DNA from: Dactylis glomerata
Lineage: Eukaryota > Streptophyta > Magnoliopsida > Poales > Poaceae
Length of the DNA: 64,000 nucleotides
Direction: 5' to 3'
NCBI GenBank assembly: GCA_007115705.1
Contig: QXEO01000156.1
Location: 1 to 64,000 of the forward strand
Positions 10,244 through 21,344 of this stretch are shown here, piece after piece. The notes under the pieces were generated by a model. The model saw nothing but the letters and a program-made list of their open reading frames with translations. It was not told the origin of the DNA and did no database searches. The first letter of the stretch is position 1. Each line of letters opens with the position of its first letter. The position numbers and the translations under genes are program-made.

Positions 10244-12344
10244 TGAAACATATTTCTATCAATACTATCTTGAACAATTTGCAGGTACAAGGCAATATAG
10301 ATCAGGCAACTGTTTTCTTTGTCAGTTGAAACATATTTCTGCAAAATAATCTAGTGTCCACTGCAAAAATGTGTGGTTGCAATTTCATTACCAAAATCTT
10401 TGTGTGGTATAAAATTCTCAATGTAGCTAGCAAGGAATCACGAAACGAGAGAGCTGAAAGATCCAGATTACTGCTACAGAAATTCAAAGGCCATAATCTT
10501 GTGTTCAAACAGTTTTTCAGTTCAGACAGTTATTCAGAACCCAAATTTACTAATGAAAATTGCATTTCAAAACAACTATATGGGACAAAAATGAAGGACC
10601 GTGCTCCATTCAAAAAGAAAACAAGAAAACCATGTCCCAGTATGATAAAATTCCCAACTCATATGGACTCATCCTAAGTACGCAGCGAAATCAAGGTTAG
10701 TTCTCTCCACTCCTGGCTCGTATCCTGAGGTCAAAAGAGATGGCAAAATGTAATTCTGAGTGTTTGCGTCTCAGATTCAGAAGCTTCTGTGGTGAGGAGC
10801 AGCAGCTTTGCACACGACTTGGACAGGCATGAATGGGAATTTCATTGGAATTTATTTCTCCGTCTGATTTGGCAAACGAAACGAAGCTAAATAACTTTAA
10901 TAATGACCTCTTGTATTTGGCCGTGATAAGCGATTTAGAGTTTGCTTAGGCATTGGTCACATCACATGACCTTAATTCTAGCAACCCTATGTGTGATGCC
11001 TCGCAAACAAATGTGGAGTGAATTTTTTTTCAAATTTTGCACGTACACAAGATACACAACATAATTTATCTCCATGATTTATCTCACATTTTTTTGACAC
11101 ATGGAAGTCGGGCAAGAAAAATAAGGTGCAGATTAACTAGTTGCAAATGTGAGTTTCCAATTTCCATGTCACATTGCTCATGATGAGTTCACGGAAGAAA
11201 ACATTGCCTATTATGAAGAACTAATCCATTGGCTAACCTAATTGGTTGAAACATAGGTGAGGGTGAAGCTAGCGTGCTAGTCGAGTACAGTGTTAACGTC
11301 GGATTTGGCCCGTAGCCACGGAGAAACGAAGGAGCAGGCCGGCTTCATGGCTGGCAAGCCTTGGATAAAATTGGACATCGATCGTATTTCGAGAAGAGAA
11401 TATTATTTGCCAATTTCATCGGACATCAATCATCAGTGGAAAGCCTAGAATTGCAGAAAAGTTGCACTAGCTAGTATATTATTTTCCCTTTACTGAAATT
11501 TGTGTGGTATTGGTTAGCAATCGTAATAAATTCACCTTGAAGGAGAAACATTTGCAGTAGTGGGTAATAAATACTTATGTGTCCATAAGCATGAATATGA
11601 ATGATCACATGGAAAAATCTTTTTTTTTTGGAAATGGGATACCCAGCCTCTACATCAGAATGATGCATATGTCTTCTTTACAGAAAACTTGTTTTGCAAA
11701 TGCTCTTAGCTTATTACTGAACCCAACTTGTTAGACCACCTCCTTAATTTATATTTTAGAAGTTTCTATAGTTATAGTTACCTAATGATGCACTCGAACC
11801 ACTAGTAGAAAGATATTTGTTGGACCGTACACTTTATCTCTATTATGATATGCATAACACACAAATACATATGCATACAAGATATAAGTTTTTTTTGCAA
11901 ATGATTAAAATTTAGTGCAATTTGAACTTTATTACCACACACAATTTAAATTTTGCGTATGCAAATAGTGTCATAAATTATGAAACAAAGAACACTATAA
12001 TTAATGTTCAAAAGCAACTCTATGTGGTTAATTATGGCATGTAAGTAATAATTGGTTTACCCATTAATAATATATCATGATACCAATAAGTATGAAGAAG
12101 TATAAATGTATAGTATAAGAGATATTTGTTTGGAGCGAGCCTAGGTAAGGGTTTAAAATATGTTTATTTCATTTATTCCAAATGGATAAGACCATAAGTC
12201 GTGTCCAGCTTAGCTGGAACCCTCTCCTCTCTTCGTTTCGTCGACCTCTTGTTTTCAGTTTTCCAGCCCTCCTATTCTGCGTTGCGTCGCTCCCAGGCCT
12301 ATGTCTTCCTGCTTACTAATTCGTTTTCTTTCTGCTCCTTACAG

Positions 12345-12767
12345 ATGAGCGAGACCAGCGAATTCCCCGCAGGGAAGATGAAGAATGTCCCAAGCGACAT
12401 GCGCAACCCAGGTGGCAAGAGGAAGAAGGACGACACTGTCGACGCATTCAGGAAAGGCTATGGGAACACGCAGAGGCAGTTCACCGTTGGCCTCCCGGAG
12501 GAAAAGGAAGACCCTGTAGAACTTGCTGAAGCAGAGAACAAATACTCGGCCGGCGACGAGGCGCCGCCCGTCGTTCGCCGCCCAGCAGCCCCCAAGACCA
12601 AGGCCCCCAACGAGGCCGCCGCCGAGGTCGAGGACAAGCCCAAGGCCAAGAAGTCCAAGTCCAAGAAGTCCAAGTCCAAGAAGCCCAAGGCCAAGAAGCC
12701 CAAGCCGGGCCCAGACTCCGACGACGACCGCACCTGCTCGACTTGCCCGACTTGCAGTATCGTCTGA
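12345..12767 (+). CDS. Lysine-rich small protein with CaaX-like C-terminus, copy 3
   Basis: The protein is identical to copies 1 and 2; the only coding difference is a silent GCT to GCC change at 12590. This copy lies next to the complete PP2C last exon and is therefore likely to be in the ancestral context, with its stop about 850 bp from the convergent PP2C stop codon. Function unknown. Confidence 0.7.
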   Translation: MSETSEFPAGKMKNVPSDMRNPGGKRKKDDTVDAFRKGYGNTQRQFTVGLPEEKEDPVELAEAENKYSAGDEAPPVVRRPAAPKTKAPNEAAAEVEDKPKAKKSKSKKSKSKKPKAKKPKPGPDSDDDRTCSTCPTCSIV

Positions 12768-12906
12768 GCTCTAGTAGTCGGCTATTCGCACTAGTTTTTG
12801 GTTTCAACGCAAGGCTTCTCGTTATCTCTAGTTCAGGTTGTTAGGTTCAGCGCGTTGCGCATAAGTTATGTCTGCAGTACCTTGATTTGTTGCTCTTCCA
12901 AGAACA

Positions 12907-13086
12907 GTTCAGGATGTTTGGTTCAGCGCCTTGCGCTTTTACTATATGTTATGTCTGCGCTTAGACAGTAAAAGAGCCTCTGTTTTCTTTGTCACAGTTC
13001 AGGATGTTTGGTTCAGCGCCTTGCGCTTTTACTATATGTTATGTCTGCGCTTAGACAGTAAAAGAGCCTCTGTTTTCTTTGTCACT
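12907..13086 (+). repeat. 90-bp tandem duplication (copy 3)
   Basis: This is the equivalent of 7221-7400, displaced by 5686 bp, with one difference (A at 12996) at the junction of the two 90-bp copies. Confidence 0.9.
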
Positions 13087-14866
13087 TGAAACATATTTCT
13101 ATCAATACTATCTTGAACAATTTGCAGGTACAAGGCAATATAGATCAGGCAACTGTTTTCTTTGTCAGTTGAAACATATTTCTGCAAAATAATCTAGTGT
13201 CCACTGCAAAAATGTGTGGTTGCAATTTCATTACCAAAATCTTTGTGTGGTATAAAATTCTCAATGTAGCTAGCAAGGAATCACGAAACGAGAGAGCTGA
13301 AAGATCCAGATTACTGCTACAGAAATTCAAAGGCCATAATCTTGTGTTCAAACAGTTTTTCAGTTCAGACAGTTATTCAGAACCCAAATTTACTAATGAA
13401 AATTGCATTTCAAAACAACTATATGGGACAAAAATGAAGGACCGTGCTCCATTCAAAAAGAAAACAAGAAAACCATGTCCCAGTATGATAAAATTCCCAA
13501 CTCATATGGACTCATCCTAAGTACGCAGCGAAATCAAGGTTAGTTCTCTCCACTCCTGGCTCGTATCCTGAGGTCAAAAGAGATGGCAAAATGTAATTCT
13601 GAGTGTTTGCGTCTCAGATTCAGAAGCTTCTGTGGTGAGGAGCAGCAGCTTTGCAGTCTATTTCCAGGGCAGCTTTTCTCTTTCTCTTGCTGTGCAGGTC
13701 GTCATCGGTGCCGGACTGCTCCAGGGCCTTGCGCCTGGCAGGAACTTGGGCGTTGTGCTTGAACAGAACCGGTAGGATGGTCATGTTGTCAACCAATGGT
13801 TGAGGCGGTTCTACGAACATATCAAGAATGGCCTCACAGTTCTTCCCCAGGTCCATCCCCTGTGCATGTGTGATTGTTGGTCACAGCATATATGTCAGGT
13901 TAAAGGAATTAACAGCAATCTAACAAAATATGTATAGAATTGATGGTGAACAAATACTCACAGATTTCAAGTTCCCACATATAATTTCAATCAAACCCTG
14001 GTTCAACACTACATCCCTACAAAAACAAAGAGGTGTAAATTAGAGCATGGAGCTGCTGGGATAATATTCAGTTATGTCTAAGAGTGTCCAGGCAGGGCAC
14101 AAATTTCTATCTCCACTTTACGACGTTTCCTCAAGTGCCAACAATATGCACAGTGAGAGCATAGTAGGATCCAGGATCATCAAGTATGGTTCAGCAAAAA
14201 TAAATCTAACATATTTCATGATGGTTTCCGACCAACATACATTTCTTGACATTCTCAAGTACTAGCACGACAAAGGGATTGGCAGAAACCACTATTCTGT
14301 AAGTTCAGTAAAACCAGAAAAAAAATGATATGTACATGGTGTGATGGTGACGATGTAGTTTAACCCAAAGCAAAGAAAATTTTACTGAACTACCTGTCAT
14401 TTGGAGTACGTCTACTCTGCTTCAAATCATGCATGCACATCGGCGAAAAGCATAATAGAGCAAAGCTTCTAATATATTCTGATTGAGTACTTACCAGACT
14501 CTATCACATGCCATAACGAGTATCATCGGTTATATTATCCTAGCAGAAAAAAGGGTCAGTTTCCATCACACCATATCCAGTAGGACAAACTTACACATAT
14601 TTAGCACAGCCAAGTAACTTACTAAGCAAATTTCAGGAGAACAAGCAATGCATGTTGTGCAGGGGTTAATAGACTATTATTTTTGTACCTCATATCACCT
14701 AAAAAAAGGTGAAAAATAAATGACATCGTGATAAATCGTAAAGCCCAAGAAATAAAGTAATTAATTATACGGATTGCTTTTGAGAGTGCAATTCCATTAT
14801 CAATACGACTGGCACCTCCGGTAACTATTACGGAACATCCAGTGTCTACTATTCTCTGTTTTTAAG

Positions 14867-15038
14867 TCGGAACACTTGGCTTGTGATTGGTGGTCAAAAT
14901 AATTGTGTTTCAATACAACTGAATAAAATTAGGCACCACAAGAGATCACATATAATAAAATAGCTGATCAGTTACCAGCCAGAGATTAACAAGAGAAGTA
15001 GTCACTGCGCCTGACCATTCGGAACACTTGGCTTGTGA
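14867..15038. repeat. 20-bp direct repeat in the PP2C gene
   Basis: The 20-mer starting TCGGAACACTTGG occurs at 14867-14886 and at 15019-15038. The second copy lies at the end of the GNAGD exon. It may mark a small duplication or a repair patch that disturbed the exon's 3' end. Confidence 0.6.
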
Positions 15039-15144
15039 CTATTTGAACACAACAACAATCACCAGCATTGCCAACAATGATCTGGTCGTCTCTAATGATA
15101 GCCACACAGGCGGTGCTTCCTACATCTATTGGCCCAGGGTGTTT

Positions 15145-17048
15145 CTGCAAACAAATAAACAAGCTGCGGTAAAGAACAGATGTTTTTGTAACTTTAGATT
15201 CTCTACATAGAAATAATTATATATGCTCTTGTAAAAAAAAGAGACATCACCTTTGATTTCGAACAAGCACAATGCATAATTTTCTATACAAGTTTTAGAA
15301 CGATTGGTATTTTTTGGAACCGTTCATCCATCTCGATCTGACGGTAGTAAAATAGATGGTACCAAACTAATGGTACCGAACGGTACCACGGTAATATGGG
15401 ACCGGTACTAAACTAATATAAAACTAATACCTTTAATTTAATTAACAGAACTTGTAAAGAACGAACATTCTTTTAAACGGCCGAACCGAGAGAAGAGCAT
15501 GCACGCATCTTAAAGCACCAAAGTAAGTTTGTCGACTAGCTTCTTAATCCTCAAATCTGTCGATCACTCTCACTGTCCGTCTCTCTCGCCCCATGCTCTC
15601 AGTCACTGTATCTCTCCCCGACGATCCTCGCGTGGATATCATGGCGACACCACGGAGCCGGCCAGGCGGCCGCCTGCGCTTAGCGAGGGAGGAGAAGGGG
15701 CCTCGCGTACATTTGTCCGCTGGAGCACGACCAGCCACTAGCGGCCGGAGGGCCAGCGGCGTCCGGAGAGCGGGCCGGCGGCCGGAGAGCGGGCCGGCGG
15801 CCGGAGAGCGAATTGGATGGGCCGGCGGTCGGAGAGCGAATTGGACGGGCTGCGGCCGGCGCTTGGCGAGGGAGGTGGAGGGGCTTCGGTGACATTCGTC
15901 CGCCTGGAGCACAACCAGCGGCCGTAGAGCGGGCCGGCGGCCGAAGAGCGAGAAGTGGACGGGAAGCCGCCGGTGACAGGAATCGAAAGCATGAATCAAG
16001 CAGGCAAGCGGCCGGCGACGGAAATCGATCTGGGAGAGCGGTCGGCAGGGAAAATTGGTCAGCGTATCGTCTGCATGCTCGCCGTTCACTGGCAAGAGAA
16101 AAAGTTGCGATGGATAAACTGCGACGGGGAACGGCTTAGGCCGAGAGAGGAAGGATTTGGAGCGGTGGCGCCGCTATGCGGGTTTGTGTTGAGAGGAGTG
16201 GCTGATGTGGGAGGCGGCGCGAGTAGAAGGCGGCATGCTGGACCATGGCTGCGAGCTGTCGTGAGAGCCATGGTGGAGTGGGCAATTGGATAGAAGGAGA
16301 AGAGATAAAGATGGAACGCGAACATGGGTGGGCCCCTCACATGTCTCGTTTTAGTCCGTCACGGTGAAGGACGCTCGCAAACAGGAGGACGATTTTTTCT
16401 ACCTGTACGTTGTGATCTCTAGTAGGTAGTGTTGTCTCGGACGATCTGCTACAAATTGAAGCACTGTAACAGTTTAAAATAAGTCATATGCTGTTTTAAT
16501 CAACGGCTCTAAAAAAATCAGACTAATGGTACCGAATAGTACCACGGTACTATGCCAATTACCGTAAAAAGCTCAATTTCCTAATAGTACGACTATACTC
16601 AAATAACTCCCTCTGTCCCTCCTCTGTCATCATCATCTGATCCATTCTGCAACAGTCAAGTAGCAACAACATTTACAAATGTCATAACCCACATGTACAA
16701 CAAGTACTAGAAGGAACAAAAGAATATGCTATGTGAGAACTTCTGCAACCTTTTTGAAATTAATGAGGCAAAAGCTTTGCCTCTTTCGATTAATTAAGGA
16801 GGAGTTTACAAGAAAGTAAAGATATCGAAATCAAAAGTCTACTCTCTCGGCATGATGGAACCCAATTTTCTAGCCCCTGCATACACCCATAAACGTGCCT
16901 CACACTTAATCTTCTCTAGAATTACAAAGGTGGGCGAGCTTTTATTCTTGAAAACTCTTGCATTTTCTCATTCCAAATTTCTCAAACGGTGAGTAAGACT
17001 AGGGACGCCAAAGCTTTGCGTTGCGGAGAAGAGCCGGAGGCGAGCTGG
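15145..17048. other. PP2C intron region with a GC-rich insertion-like block
   Basis: No PP2C exon is recognised here. A GC-rich block (about 15540-16340) made of imperfect repeats of GGCCGGAGAGCGG-like sequence produces overlapping ORFs on both strands (up to 183 codons, Arg/Pro/Gly rich) without any domain. It is bracketed by a 33-bp direct repeat (15366-15398 and 16522-16554). A perfect hairpin lies at about 16769-16785 (AGGCAAAAGCTTTGCCT). The remaining sequence is AT-rich and looks intronic. The block is probably a non-autonomous transposon or its remnant; no terminal inverted repeats were confirmed. Confidence 0.4.
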
Positions 17049-17142
17049 CTCCCTCCGATCGGAAATAAGTGTTGGTGATTTTGTACTAACTTAGTACAAA
17101 GTTTGTACTAGGTCATCGACAGTTATTTCCGATCGGAGGGAA
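17049..17142. mobile_element. Stowaway-type MITE (Tc1/mariner) in a PP2C intron
   Basis: A 94-bp palindromic element runs from CTCCCTCCGATCGGAAATAA to its inverted copy TTATTTCCGATCGGAGGGA, with an inner inverted pair of TTTGTACTA/TAGTACAAA. The CTCCCTCC terminus is the Stowaway hallmark in grasses. It lies about 12 bp inside the intron downstream of the exon ending at 17154, so it does not touch coding sequence. The expected TA duplication is only visible on the right side. Confidence 0.85.
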
Positions 17143-18028
17143 TATTAAATAACCTGACGAAAGCACTCGCCACAGTAATAGGCAGATTGTCTTTAAACTC
17201 TGTATGGTTCCGAACCTCAACATGAAGGTGTTGCGCACAGAACATTGATACAGCAGGTCCTGAACACAAAGAAAAATCAGATAGTCATCTAGCATGACTA
17301 CCATAGTAAGTGCTGACTGCAAAAAGGAAAGGACCGATCAACAGAAGATGAATGTAATGATAATGATTTATATGAATGTCAACAGCTGAATATCGCAACA
17401 ATTTGTATCATAGAATTCAATTGTGCTTTCCATTCATAAGATGATGAGATTGAATATACCAACCTCCATGGCCATCATAAACACCAAAGAATGATGTGGC
17501 TGGAAACATCCAAATCACAAAGGTTTCATGCTGGAGATAAGAAAAGTAAAAGTTAAACAGGCTTTCAGTATTTCACAGAAGTTAGACAAGCAATAAACCA
17601 TGAACTTTGTAGCCCTGTATTGCTTGCCATTGTACCTAGGGAACAACTGGAAGCAGGATGGATGGTCAATACTCACAGCATCTTCCATGTTTACACGGTA
17701 ACCTTGCATAGACGACACGGCATACTCAAGCCTGTCATCTCTCTCCCCTGTGAGTATCTTTGATATCACGGGCTCTCTGCTGATTGTACTCACAGCAAAG
17801 TTTGGTTCCCTGAATGATACTGAATTAAAGGTGACATAATCGATACTGAATTACAGATGGCACAAATACCAGAAAACATTAACTATAAATAAAAATGAGA
17901 AATCACCAGACGTTCTTCATAACTTGATGGTTTGGATTCTTCCTTGTTGGTCTTCGATGCAAGCACAAGTGCGCAGCCCGAGCCGGTGCAAGGAAATAGA
18001 CCTGGCCTCCGAGCCAAATATATTCTGC

Positions 18029-18377
18029 CTGGCAACCGAATGCATCAGGAATAATACAGATTTGCTGTTGACTTCAGAAAACATTTCATTTCACTAATCA
18101 AAAGGCAACATCCGGATGCAGCTAAAACGCAGTCAGGCTGACGGTCGCGAATAAAATGTGTATAACACTGCAACAGATTTTTGGCAAACACATTGCCAGT
18201 CTATGAATTGACTCTCGAACAAATACGTGGATACGCACATCGACATTTGTTTACGTTGGTAATCGGAAGCAGATCCCTATCCCTCGGACGTACAGGCACG
18301 TGTATCGCACTAGCGTTGCCGAATCAGGGAAATGCAGACAAATGATCCGGTGGTGATGTGGGCATACGGCAAGTTGG
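18029..18377 (-). other. PP2C first intron remnant
   Basis: Between the second PP2C exon and the Copia insertion lies about 350 bp with no gene. If the exon-1 model is right, this is intron 1, entered through the donor GTATGC near 18370 and left at the acceptor GGTTGCCAG next to 18028. Confidence 0.4.
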
Positions 18378-18382
18378 CCGCT

Positions 18383-18573
18383 AGCAGAACAGTGTTTTTG
18401 ATTATGGATAATGATCTACAGCGATACAAATAGGGAGAAGAGAGACGTTCGTGGGGCAGACTCTGCCGCACGTCTAGGCGCACGATCCTAGCGATCAGGG
18501 CCAGCGATAGACTAGGCTGATATTGTTATAGAGATAACGGCTAACAGCATTACAACATGTGTATCGTGTCAAC
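18383..18573 (-). repeat. Copia 3' LTR
   Basis: This roughly 191-bp LTR matches 36978-37178 apart from point differences and a small gap (GATCTACAGCG against GATCTCAATCAGTTACAACG). It is preceded on the coding strand by a G homopolymer that takes the place of, or joins, the polypurine tract. Confidence 0.88.
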
Positions 18574-18597
18574 CCCCCCCCCCCCCCCCCCCCCCCC
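18573..18597 (-). other. Polypurine tract as a G homopolymer
   Basis: About 25 consecutive C on the plus strand (G on the coding strand) lie directly upstream of the 3' LTR, at the place of the polypurine tract that primes plus-strand DNA synthesis. The exact length is not trustworthy, because such runs are prone to slippage and sequencing error. Confidence 0.6.
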
Positions 18598-20098
18598 GCC
18601 CCGCAGTCGGAACAACGCTTGGAACGATGTTCAGACTGGCACGAAACTCCTGGAAGATCTTGGTCGACAGTCCTTTGGTAAAAATATCAGTAAATTGACA
18701 GCTTGTTGGTACGTATAGCACCTTGGCCTCACTGAGCGCCACGCGATCTTGAACAAAATGAAGATCAATCTCGATGTGTTTCGTTCTCTGGTGCTGAACT
18801 GGATTTGAGGATATGTACATGGCGCTGACATTGTCGCAGTAGACCACCGTAGCCCTGGTCGGTGGGTGATGAAGTTCCTGCAATAGTTTGTGTAGCCAAC
18901 AAGACTCGGCGACGCAGTTTGCAACCGCACGGTATTCAACTTCCGCGCTCAAACGAGAAACCGTGGGTTGGCAGCGAGAAGACCAAGAAATCAAGTTATC
19001 TCCAAGGAAAACACAAAAACCAGAGGTGGACTTCCGGGTGTCAGGACACCCAGCCCAGTCGGCATCGGAGTAGGAGATGAGATCCAACGAGGACTGTTTG
19101 TCAAGCTTTAAGCCAAAGTAGAAGGTGCCTTGGAGATAGCGCAAAATGCGTTTAATGAGTTGGAAGTGAGAATCACGGGGGGCATGCATATGGAGGCATA
19201 CTTGCTGAACGGCATATGAGAGGTCGGGGCGAGTGAGAGTGAGGTACTGAAGTGCACCGGCAAGGCTCATATAGAGAGATGGGTTGGTGCATGGATCACC
19301 TTGGGTGGCCGAAAGTTTGGATTGGGTGTCGATTGGCGTGGTTATAGGATTGCAATTTAGCATGTTGGCTCTCTCTAGGATCTCTAATGCATATTGTTGT
19401 TGGGAGTGAAACAGGCCCTCATGGGTTCGGTGGACGTTGATGCCAAGGAAATGGTGGATGTCGCCTAAATCACTCATGGAAAATTCACCCTTGAGGCAAT
19501 CAATGATAGAGTGAAGAAGCGTAGTGGTGTTGGCGGTGAGTATGATGTCATCAACGTACAACAACAAATATGCAAGAGAAGAACCACGACGGAGAATAAA
19601 CAGTGAAGAGTCACTTTTGGAGGCCAAAAAACCAAGTGAAAGGATGAAGGCGGTAAAACAGTGAAACCATGCACGAGGTGCTTGCTTGAGCCCATAAAGA
19701 GATTTGCGCAAGTGACAAACATGTGAGGGGCGGGAGGAGTCAAGAAAACCAGAGGGCTGCTCACAGTAAACAGTCTCATCAAGATGCCCATGAAGGAAGG
19801 CATTTTTGACGTCCAGCTGATGGATGGGCCACGAGCGCATCGTGGCAATGCCCAGCACAAGACGAATGGTTGCCGGTTTGACGACTGGACTAAAGGTCTC
19901 ACCATAGTCCACGCCATGCTGCTGCGTGAAGCCACGCACCACCCAGCGTGCCTTGTACCACGCAAGAGAGCCGTCGGGATGGAACTTGTGGCGAAAAATC
20001 CAGTTCCCGGTTACCACGTTGACACCTGCAGGATGAGAAACCAAATACCACGTGTCATTCTGCATTAGAGCATGAAACTCCTCAAGCATAGCATTGTA
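18598..20098 (-). pseudogene. Copia reverse transcriptase and RNase H
   Basis: A roughly 500-residue frame with the Copia RT start (EFHALMQNDTWYLV), FLHGHLDETVY, SLYGLKQAPRAWF, and the catalytic YVDD (19547-19558), followed by RNase H with SYSDADWAGC, RKSTSGFCVFLG and the C-terminal DIFTKGL. In the family this converts element RNA to DNA in virus-like particles. The frame is intact to the polypurine tract. It is separated from the upstream part of pol by a TGA at 20099-20101, at a position normally occupied by Trp in DPNWYNAM-type sequences (TGG to TGA). Confidence 0.92.
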
Positions 20099-21339
20099 TC
20101 AATTTGGGTCTTTTAAAGCAGAGCGATAGGTGGCGGGGATGGGAGAGATAGGAGTGGCGGCGAGAGAGAAATGCTGTTTTGGCATAAAATAGCCAGATTT
20201 ACCCCTGGTTACCATTTGGTGTGGATTTGCGAGTTGACCTACTGGAATGCCTTTGGGCGGGAGGTTGGTAAGAGGTGGCAGGCGGGGAGTTTGGTACGAG
20301 GTGGCAGGTGTGGGCACAACGGACGAAGGGGATAGGCTAGGGGTGTGGTCGCGCACGCTGTTGGATCCAGGGGAGGCGGATGGGGATCTGCCAGCTGGTG
20401 GCGTGGGGTTGGTCGCGGGGGTGGGGCGTGAGAAAGGCGGGCTTGTGGTGGCAGAGGGATTGATTTAAACGGAGATCCCGAGGGGGCGATAGATCCGAGG
20501 AGGATTGGGCACACAAGTGGTTGTCGGGGGCAGATTTTCTGCGCCGGCTGAGCTGTTTTGAACAGAAAAATATGGAAACGTTAGCTCATCAAAAATTACA
20601 TGCCAGGAGACAATTACGCACCGTGAGGAAAGGTCGAAACAATGGTAGCCCTTCTGCTCCTGTGGGTACCTGATGAAAACGCAACGAGTGGATCGTGGGG
20701 CAAGTTTGTGAGGCGATTGGGCATAAAGGTTTGGATAGCATAAACAGCCAAAAACACGTAGGTGATCGTATGTGCGATGGACACCAAACAAACGGTAATG
20801 CGGTGTGTGGAAGTCGATGGGGTGAGATGGGCGAATGTTTAGAAGGTGTGTGGCGATTTGGAGCCCCTCAACCCAAAAGGGAGGTGGTAGGGTGGCTTGA
20901 AGGGGGAGCATGCGAATGACGTCGTTGGTGGTGCGGATGAGGCGTTCGGCTTTACCGTTTTGGGGTGATGTGTGCGGACACGAAAGGCGAAAACAGACAC
21001 CAAGAGTAGCAAAGAAATCTCGCAGAGTGGATGAGAGAAATTCACCTCCATTATCACATTGCAAACACTTGATAGTAGCATGAAACTGTGTGTGTACATA
21101 AGCAAAGAATCTTTGAATAGTGGCACAAGTGTCGGATTTATTTTGCAAAGGGAAGGTCCAAGAGTAATGTGTAAAATCATCTAAGATAACTAGATAATAT
21201 TTGTAGCCTGAAAAACTAACCACGGGAGATGTCCACAAGTCGCAATGAACTAGTTGGAATGCAGCGGTAGTATGAGAGAGGGAGGTGGGGAATGGTAGCC
21301 GAGCTTGTTTACCAAGTTGACAAGCTTCGCATATGGGGG
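20099..21339 (-). pseudogene. Copia integrase (C-terminal two thirds) and linker to RT
   Basis: Minus-strand frame with the second half of the zinc motif (CEACQLGK), the DDE core as HCDLWTSP, QCDNGGEF and PQNGKAERLIRT, and the Copia GKE-like segment FGCLCYP. A proline-rich linker (about 20105-20500) is out of frame with integrase and ends in the nonsense codon before RT, so at least one frameshift separates the two. The N-terminal part of the zinc domain lies on the far side of the nested element, at 28217 and upward. Confidence 0.85.
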
Positions 21340-21344
21340 AGCGA

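Larger units (their letters stand above)
7970..10812 (+). repeat. Tandem unit, copy 2 of 3 (2843 bp)
   Basis: This is a head-to-tail copy of 5127-7969. Every recognisable landmark is displaced by exactly 2843 bp (gene ATG 6659 to 9502, stop 7081 to 9924, repeat start 7221 to 10064). The left junction joins the PP2C tail end (TTTGCA) to the unit start (CACGAC). No difference from copy 1 was found by eye. Confidence 0.95.
10813..13655 (+). repeat. Tandem unit, copy 3 of 3 (2843 bp)
   Basis: This copy differs from copies 1 and 2 at two noted bases: T to C at 12590 (silent, in the coding exon) and C to A at 12996 (3' region). Unlike the others, it runs directly into the remainder of the PP2C last exon at 13656. 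Its right end and copy 1's left end are therefore the original flanks, and the two inner junctions arose by duplication. Confidence 0.95.
13620..18028 (-). pseudogene. Protein phosphatase 2C (PPM family) gene, decayed, multi-exon
   Basis: PP2C enzymes are Mg/Mn-dependent Ser/Thr phosphatases. Exons recognised on the minus strand, 5' to 3': 18028-17907 (ends MKNV); 17809-17677 (SSMQGYRVNMEDA, metal-site ED); 17530-17464 (SFFGVYDGHGG, metal-site D); 17259-17154 (GPAVSMFCAQHLHVE); 15144 to about 15010 (GSTACVAII, GNAGD); around 14760-14845 (GGASRIDNGIALSKAI); 14539-14495 (ILVMACDRVW); 14016-13972 (DVVLNQGLIEII); 13859-13620 (DNMTILPVLFK, then a basic tail and stop). Splice sites are GT-AG and most phases agree. 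Signs of decay: an in-frame TAA in exon 14539-14495, the usual ACDG changed to ACDR, GDSR changed to GDCC, and no clear exon between 15144 and 17154. The first exon is probably at 37179-37318 beyond the Copia element. It could be an expressed but divergent gene if splicing avoids the stop. Confidence 0.8.

Noticed and set aside
15544..16293. ORFs up to 183 codons on both strands in the GC-rich block
   Set aside because: Composition (Arg/Pro/Gly) and overlap on both strands point to repeat-driven open frames, not genes.
16769..16785. Perfect palindrome AGGCAAAAGCTTTGCCT as a possible regulatory site or miRNA hairpin
   Set aside because: The stem is too short for a miRNA precursor and there is no adjacent gene start; kept only as a note in the intron entry.
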